This document shows, piece after piece, positions 6,222 to 9,925 of a stretch of 9,925 nt of DNA. The first letter of the stretch is position 1; the number at the start of each line of letters is the position of its first letter. The DNA comes from Sulfurovum sp. Its GTDB lineage: Bacteria; Campylobacterota; Campylobacteria; Campylobacterales; Sulfurovaceae. A program made the translations under genes and the position numbers. The stretch is taken from contig DZAQ01000045.1 in the NCBI GenBank assembly GCA_022729615.1, positions 1 through 9,925 of the forward strand, written 5' to 3'. The notes below the pieces were generated by a model that did no database searches, was not told where the DNA came from, and saw nothing but the letters and a program-made list of their open reading frames with translations.

Positions 6222-8093
6222 ATGGAGTATGATGTAATTGTAATTGGCGGCGGACATGCCGGCATTGAGGCCTCATTGGCAAGTGCGAGGATGGGCGCCA
6301 AGACACTTCTGGTGACTATTTTGGCTGAGCAGATCGGAGCTTCTAGCTGCAATCCTGCTATTGGCGGACTCGCCAAAGGTCATCTGGTCAAAGAGGTAGA
6401 TGCGCTAGGCGGCGAGATGGGATTGGCAACCGATGCGACCGGATTGCAGTTTCGTACGCTCAACGCCTCCAAAGGTCCTGCAGTTCGCGGTTCACGGGCG
6501 CAAATAGATATGGATCGCTACAGAATCTATATGCGCGGCGTAGTGCTGGGCAGTAAGAATCTTGAAGTGAAGCAGGAGATTGTTACTTCGTTTTTGGTAG
6601 AAGATAATGCCATCTTTGGGGTAGAGACACAGCTGGGTAACCGCTATTTGGCATCTAGGGTCATCCTTACGACAGGTACATTTTTGGATGGGACGATCCA
6701 TATCGGCGATAAGCAGCAAAAAGCAGGCAGACAGGGGGAGTTTGCTTCGATAGAGCTGGCTGCCTCTTTGCGTAGTTTGGGTTTGGCTATAGGCAGGCTC
6801 AAAACCGGCACTTGCGCGAGGCTGGAGGGGAAAAGTATCGATTTTAGCGTGATGGAGCCTCAGGGTGGCGATGAGCCTCCGATCCCATTTTCATTTCGAA
6901 CGGACAGAACCGCATTCCATCCAAAGCAGCTGCCGTGCTATGTGACCTATACGAATGAGGAGACTCACACTCTTATCGAAAATAATTTCTATCGCGCTCC
7001 TCTCTTTTCGGGTCAGATAGAGGGTGTCGGTCCGCGCTACTGTCCAAGCATTGAGGATAAGGTCAATCGTTTTAGGGAGAGACCGCGACATCAGATCTTT
7101 GTCGAACCGCAGACGAGAGAGGCGACAGAGTACTATATCAACGGTATGAGCACCTCACTGCCAACCGATGTGCAGCTCGATATGATCCGATCCGTGCGTG
7201 GGCTGGAGAATGCGAAGATAGTCCGCTACGGGTATGCTATCGAATACGACTTTGTGCAGCCAACCGAACTCAAACATACACTTGAGACCAAAAAAATCTC
7301 AGGACTCTATTGCGCAGGCCAGATCAACGGCACGACAGGGTACGAAGAGGCAGCGGCTCAAGGATTGATGGCGGGTATCAATGCGGCGCTCCATCTCCAA
7401 GGCAAAGAGCCATTTATTCTCGGGAGGGATGAAGCATATATCGGCGTTTTGATCGATGATTTGGTGACAAAAGGCACAAATGAACCCTACCGAATGTTTA
7501 CAAGCCGCGCAGAGTATAGGCTGCTGCTCAGAGAAGATAATGCTGATTTGAGACTCTCCGGCTACGGCAGAGCACTTGGTTTATTGGATGCTTCATATGC
7601 GCAAAAGGCAGAAGCCAAAAAAGCAGCGATCTTGGAGGCAGTTGATTTTCTCAAAAACAGTTTTGCTACACCAACACAAGAGTTTCTCTCCAAACTTGAG
7701 TCTATCGGTGAAATGAAGATCAACGATAAGACCATCTGGATCGATATCATCGGCAGGGGTGATTTTGATCGCCAAAAACTTGTTTTTCTGCTTCCTGATT
7801 TTGATCGGTATAGTGATGAGGTGATAGAGCAGATTTTGGTGACAGCCAAATATAGCCGATACATCGAAAAACAGCAGCATCAGATCGATGCGATGCATGA
7901 GATGCTCAGAGTGAAAATCCCTGAAGATTTTGCTTATGAGAAGGTTTCGGGACTGAGTAATGAGATCGTCGAAAAGCTCCAAAGAGTAAAACCGCCGACA
8001 CTTTTTGGCGCATCAGAGATATCCGGTGTGACCCCTGCCGCTTTGGAAATCATCCATATCTATATCAAAATGTCCCAAAGGAGGGGAGTATGA
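6222..8093 (+). CDS. mnmG: tRNA uridine-5-carboxymethylaminomethyl modification enzyme MnmG (GidA)
   Basis: MnmG is an FAD enzyme that works with the GTPase MnmE to place carboxymethylaminomethyl groups on U34 of certain tRNAs. The 623-residue length is typical. The dinucleotide-binding motif GGGHAG is at 9-14. The conserved blocks CNPAIGGLAKGHLVKE (43-58) and NASKGPAVRGSRAQIDM (81-97) follow. The first family signature GPRYCPSIEDK is at 270-280 with the conserved Cys274. The second, AGQINGTTGYEEAAAQG, is at 365-381, and FTSRAEYRLLLREDNAD is at 426-442. The C-terminal helical MnmE-binding and tRNA-binding region makes up the rest. The start is ATG at 6222 with AAGGA at 6212-6216. The stop overlaps the next gene by 4 bases, making the two a coupled pair. 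MnmE is not in the window. Confidence 0.97.
   Translation: MEYDVIVIGGGHAGIEASLASARMGAKTLLVTILAEQIGASSCNPAIGGLAKGHLVKEVDALGGEMGLATDATGLQFRTLNASKGPAVRGSRAQIDMDRYRIYMRGVVLGSKNLEVKQEIVTSFLVEDNAIFGVETQLGNRYLASRVILTTGTFLDGTIHIGDKQQKAGRQGEFASIELAASLRSLGLAIGRLKTGTCARLEGKSIDFSVMEPQGGDEPPIPFSFRTDRTAFHPKQLPCYVTYTNEETHTLIENNFYRAPLFSGQIEGVGPRYCPSIEDKVNRFRERPRHQIFVEPQTREATEYYINGMSTSLPTDVQLDMIRSVRGLENAKIVRYGYAIEYDFVQPTELKHTLETKKISGLYCAGQINGTTGYEEAAAQGLMAGINAALHLQGKEPFILGRDEAYIGVLIDDLVTKGTNEPYRMFTSRAEYRLLLREDNADLRLSGYGRALGLLDASYAQKAEAKKAAILEAVDFLKNSFATPTQEFLSKLESIGEMKINDKTIWIDIIGRGDFDRQKLVFLLPDFDRYSDEVIEQILVTAKYSRYIEKQQHQIDAMHEMLRVKIPEDFAYEKVSGLSNEIVEKLQRVKPPTLFGASEISGVTPAALEIIHIYIKMSQRRGV
8077..8086 (+). 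promoter_or_regulatory. Strong Shine-Dalgarno sequence inside the mnmG 3' end
   Basis: AAAGGAGGGG lies within the last codons of mnmG, with AGGAGG ending 5 to 6 bases before the ATG at 8090. It is the best ribosome-binding site in the window and fixes the start of the downstream gene despite the 4-base ATGA overlap. Confidence 0.75.
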
Positions 8094-8962
8094 TCTATTA
8101 TTACGCTTTTAGCAGCCATAAATTTGGTTTGGATTGTGTGCGTCGGGGCGTAGCGATGGTTGGCGCACTCAAAAAACAGGGGCAAGAGGCGCAGCTGATC
8201 GTCAATGATTTTCGTGCCGGTCTTGCCGCCAAAGATTTGGGAGTGGCTGACGCGGTAACCATCGAAACCATACTTGATGTGGATGCGGTCGCCAAGAGGG
8301 GGGATGCCGTCATCCTCGATACTCCCGAAGATACAAATAGCCGGATGGAACGATACGCAGCAGAGTTCTCCCCGCTCGTTTATGTGACGGATAGGTGTGA
8401 TTACCGCTCTTTGTTCGGTGAAATCGTCCTGAAGCCATTTTGTGACAATGAGGAGTTGTGTATCCAAACTCCGATAATTGATTCAAGATACACACAAGAG
8501 GGGGCGAAAGACAAAAAAGAGGAGAGGATCCTCTTTTTTTACGGTGATGCCGACTATGACAAAAATATTCTTTCGCACGCTGATTTTTTCGGCGACAAAG
8601 GGATGGATCTGCTTATGGGGCACTATTTTTTTGTGAAGTATGAAAATGATTTGTCAAAACTGTTTCATCATCTTATCGAGCCTGAAGAGTATGCCGCAAT
8701 GCTCTCCGCTCGAAGCAGGATCATAACCGCATCGAAACAGTGCGCCCTTGAAGCTAGAGCAGCCGGAGCAAATGTGGCATATATGCAAAACAGTTCTGAG
8801 AGTGAATGCGCTCTTCGACAGCTTGTTGATTGTGGCATCACTCTAATTGAGAATTTTAAGAAAGTAGATTTTAATACACTCTTTGAGGCAGAGAGTGAGA
8901 AAAAACCCTACAAGGGTGCAGAAAATATCGCTAGAGCGCTCTTTGGCAAGCCTAATTTATAA
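8090..8962 (+). CDS. PseG-like (GT-B-fold) protein of unknown function
   Basis: I do not recognise a named gene for this 290-residue protein. By eye, its layout follows PseG, the UDP-sugar hydrolase of pseudaminic acid synthesis. It has an N-terminal SSHKFGLDCVRR segment (8-19), a strand-loop DAVILDTPED (72-81), and VYVTDRCDYRSLFGEIVL (97-114), which suits the end of the first Rossmann-like domain. A charged linker lies at about 135-146. The second domain starts ILFFYGDADYDKNIL (147-161) and carries SRIITASKQCALEARAAGANVAYM (209-232) followed by a late QLVDCGITLIEN (244-255). The catalytic His of the PseG GFGH motif is not obviously retained, so the same reaction should not be assumed. Similarity is remote and from memory. 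No other pseudaminate or flagellar gene is nearby. Expression is coupled to mnmG by an ATGA overlap and a strong ribosome-binding site. Confidence 0.72.
   Translation: MIYYYAFSSHKFGLDCVRRGVAMVGALKKQGQEAQLIVNDFRAGLAAKDLGVADAVTIETILDVDAVAKRGDAVILDTPEDTNSRMERYAAEFSPLVYVTDRCDYRSLFGEIVLKPFCDNEELCIQTPIIDSRYTQEGAKDKKEERILFFYGDADYDKNILSHADFFGDKGMDLLMGHYFFVKYENDLSKLFHHLIEPEEYAAMLSARSRIITASKQCALEARAAGANVAYMQNSSESECALRQLVDCGITLIENFKKVDFNTLFEAESEKKPYKGAENIARALFGKPNL
8513..8539. other. Terminator-like hairpin inside the PseG-like gene
   Basis: A perfect 11-base-pair stem (8513-8523 with 8529-8539) closes on the 5-base loop GAGGA and ends in a T run to 8540. The A-tract, GAGGA/TCCTC core and T-tract resemble a weak bidirectional intrinsic terminator. 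It lies in codons 142-150, in the predicted linker between the two domains. Confidence 0.4.
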
Positions 8963-8980
8963 ATATTTAATAAGAGATAC

Positions 8981-8988
8981 ATTATAAT
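8981..8988 (+). promoter_or_regulatory. Predicted petA-petB promoter -10
   Basis: TATAAT occupies 8983-8988, 38 bases before the petA ATG, in a 58-base AT-rich intergenic gap. The 8-base sequence ATTATAAT (8981-8988) is self-complementary, so an antisense -10 is also present. No clear -35 is seen. Confidence 0.6.
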
Positions 8989-9020
8989 CGCTTCATCATT
9001 ATATTTTTTAAAGGAAAACT

Positions 9021-9521
9021 ATGAGCGATAGACGGGATTTTATGGGTATGGCGCTGGGCGGTTTTACCGCACTAGGTGGCATAGCCGCGTTGTACGCAAT
9101 GAAGCGGAGCTGGGATCCGCTTCCAAGCGTAAAAGCGGCCGGTTTTACTACAGTAGATGTCAGTGCAGCACAAGAGAATGTGCTCAATGTGGAAAAATGG
9201 AGAGGGAAACCTATCTTTATCTTAAAGAAATCCAAAGATATGAAGCCGGATGACAGAGATGTAGTCATCGGCTCCGATAGATTTCATGTATCAATCGGAC
9301 TTTGCACCCATTTGGGATGTATCCCGGCATATTTTGGGGATGAACATAAGTTCAAGTGCGCCTGTCACGGCGGCGAATTTGATGCAAGCGGACATCAGAT
9401 ATTTGGTCCTCCTCCAAGCCCGCTCGAGATTCCTCCCTTCAAGGTTGACGGCACCAAGCTGGTTCTTGGAGAAGAGGGTCCGGATTATCAAAAAATGAAA
9501 GCCTCCGGCTTGACGGTGTAA
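9021..9521 (+). CDS. petA: Rieske iron-sulfur subunit of the quinol:cytochrome c reductase
   Basis: This 166-residue Rieske protein carries the [2Fe-2S] cluster that takes an electron from quinol and passes it to a c-type cytochrome on the periplasmic side. The N-terminus has a twin-arginine motif (SDRRDFM, Arg4-Arg5), then a hydrophobic helix at about 10-28. This fits Tat export with a retained membrane anchor. Cluster box 1 is CTHLGC (95-100; Cys95 and His97 as ligands) and box 2 is CACHGG (113-118; Cys113 and His116). Cys100 and Cys115 form the expected disulfide. GPPPSPLE (129-136) is the Pro loop. The usual Ser and Tyr after box 2 are Gly118 and Phe120, changes known to lower cluster potential. 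The start is ATG at 9021 with AAAGGA five bases upstream. petB follows after 10 bases. Confidence 0.95.
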   Translation: MSDRRDFMGMALGGFTALGGIAALYAMKRSWDPLPSVKAAGFTTVDVSAAQENVLNVEKWRGKPIFILKKSKDMKPDDRDVVIGSDRFHVSIGLCTHLGCIPAYFGDEHKFKCACHGGEFDASGHQIFGPPPSPLEIPPFKVDGTKLVLGEEGPDYQKMKASGLTV

Positions 9522-9531
9522 GGGAGAGAGT

Positions 9532-9925
9532 ATGGCACATTTTGAAAAAGCAAACAGTATCGGTGAGTGGCTTGATCAGCGTCTAGCGGTAGAGACACTC
9601 AAAAGAGTACTCTCAACAGAGTATTGGATCCCGAAGAATATTAACTTTCTTTGGGCGATGGGGATGGTTCTAGCGGCCACATTCGGCATACTTTTGGTCA
9701 GCGGAATCTTCCTTTTGATGTATTACAAGCCGGATGCCAGTACGGCATTTGACAGCGTTAACTATATCATCATGACAGAAGTCGGCTATGGATGGCTCTG
9801 GAGACATATCCATGGTGTCGGCGCGTCTGTCGTATTTTTGATCATCTATATTCATATGTTTACGGGTATCTACTATAGTTCATACAAAAAAGGACGGGAG
9901 CTGATCTGGATCTCCGGAATGCTGC
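9532..9925 (+). CDS. petB: Cytochrome b of the quinol:cytochrome c reductase (3' end outside the window)
   Basis: The first 131 residues of cytochrome b are present; the frame is open to the window edge. This subunit binds the two b hemes and forms the quinol sites in the inner membrane. An amphipathic N-terminal segment (1-36) precedes helix A (about 38-64). A loop follows with TEVGYGWLWRHIHGVGAS (82-99), where Arg91 and His94 fit the canonical RxxH heme ligand motif. Helix B continues to HMFTGIYYSSY (108-118). His108, 14 residues after His94, is the second helix-B heme ligand. The usual Arg after it (HxxRG) is Thr111. The start is ATG at 9532 with AGGGAG five bases ahead, 10 bases after petA. 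A diheme or monoheme cytochrome c gene is expected next but cannot be seen. Confidence 0.93.
   Translation, partial: MAHFEKANSIGEWLDQRLAVETLKRVLSTEYWIPKNINFLWAMGMVLAATFGILLVSGIFLLMYYKPDASTAFDSVNYIIMTEVGYGWLWRHIHGVGASVVFLIIYIHMFTGIYYSSYKKGRELIWISGML

Noticed and set aside
5480..6232. A 250-codon open frame on the plus strand covering the whole of ribE
   Set aside because: It lies opposite a clear riboflavin synthase gene, has a composition with no recognisable motif, and no ribosome-binding site of note. It looks like a shadow frame of ribE.
6158..6376. An N-terminal extension of riboflavin synthase by 73 residues
   Set aside because: It runs into mnmG and past the divergent promoter, and MFTGL at 6157 is the conserved family start.

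Overview
The window reads as chromosomal housekeeping DNA from a Campylobacterota (epsilonproteobacterial) genome of moderate GC, probably a free-living sulfur- or hydrogen-oxidising type near Sulfurovum, Sulfurimonas or Sulfuricurvum. This rests on protein style, the ispA-tkt pairing, mnmG close upstream of petA-petB (an order I recall from Campylobacter), and exact TATAAT -10 boxes without a convincing -35. The genus is inference. I see no mobile element, CRISPR array, tRNA, rRNA or prophage gene, and no gene-free stretch over 300 bases.

Layout, left to right. thiG (thiamine thiazole synthase, +) meets a short-chain dehydrogenase (-) stop to stop. A divergent promoter region of about 100 bases separates the dehydrogenase from aroK (shikimate kinase, +). 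aroK converges on a small two-helix membrane protein (-). A second compact divergent promoter precedes ispA-tkt (farnesyl diphosphate synthase and transketolase, +). tkt converges on a cupin gene (-) that is translationally coupled to ribE (riboflavin synthase alpha chain, -). A third divergent promoter, built on one palindromic -10 sequence, serves ribE and mnmG (tRNA wobble-uridine modification, +). mnmG overlaps by 4 bases an unnamed gene whose product resembles the PseG sugar-nucleotide hydrolase fold. A further promoter then starts petA-petB (Rieske protein and cytochrome b of the quinol:cytochrome c reductase), which runs off the right edge.

Functionally this is a mosaic of short transcription units: cofactor synthesis (thiG, ribE), aromatic and isoprenoid precursors (aroK, ispA), carbon metabolism (tkt, which needs the thiamine diphosphate that thiG helps make), tRNA modification and respiration. 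All three convergent gene pairs are 0 to 7 bases apart with no visible intrinsic terminator.

I found no clear undescribed multi-gene system. The points most worth a second look are the PseG-like protein coupled to mnmG, the cupin lacking its HxH motif coupled to ribE, the symmetric -10 elements, an internal terminator-like hairpin, and residue changes in the Rieske, cytochrome b and shikimate kinase active sites.
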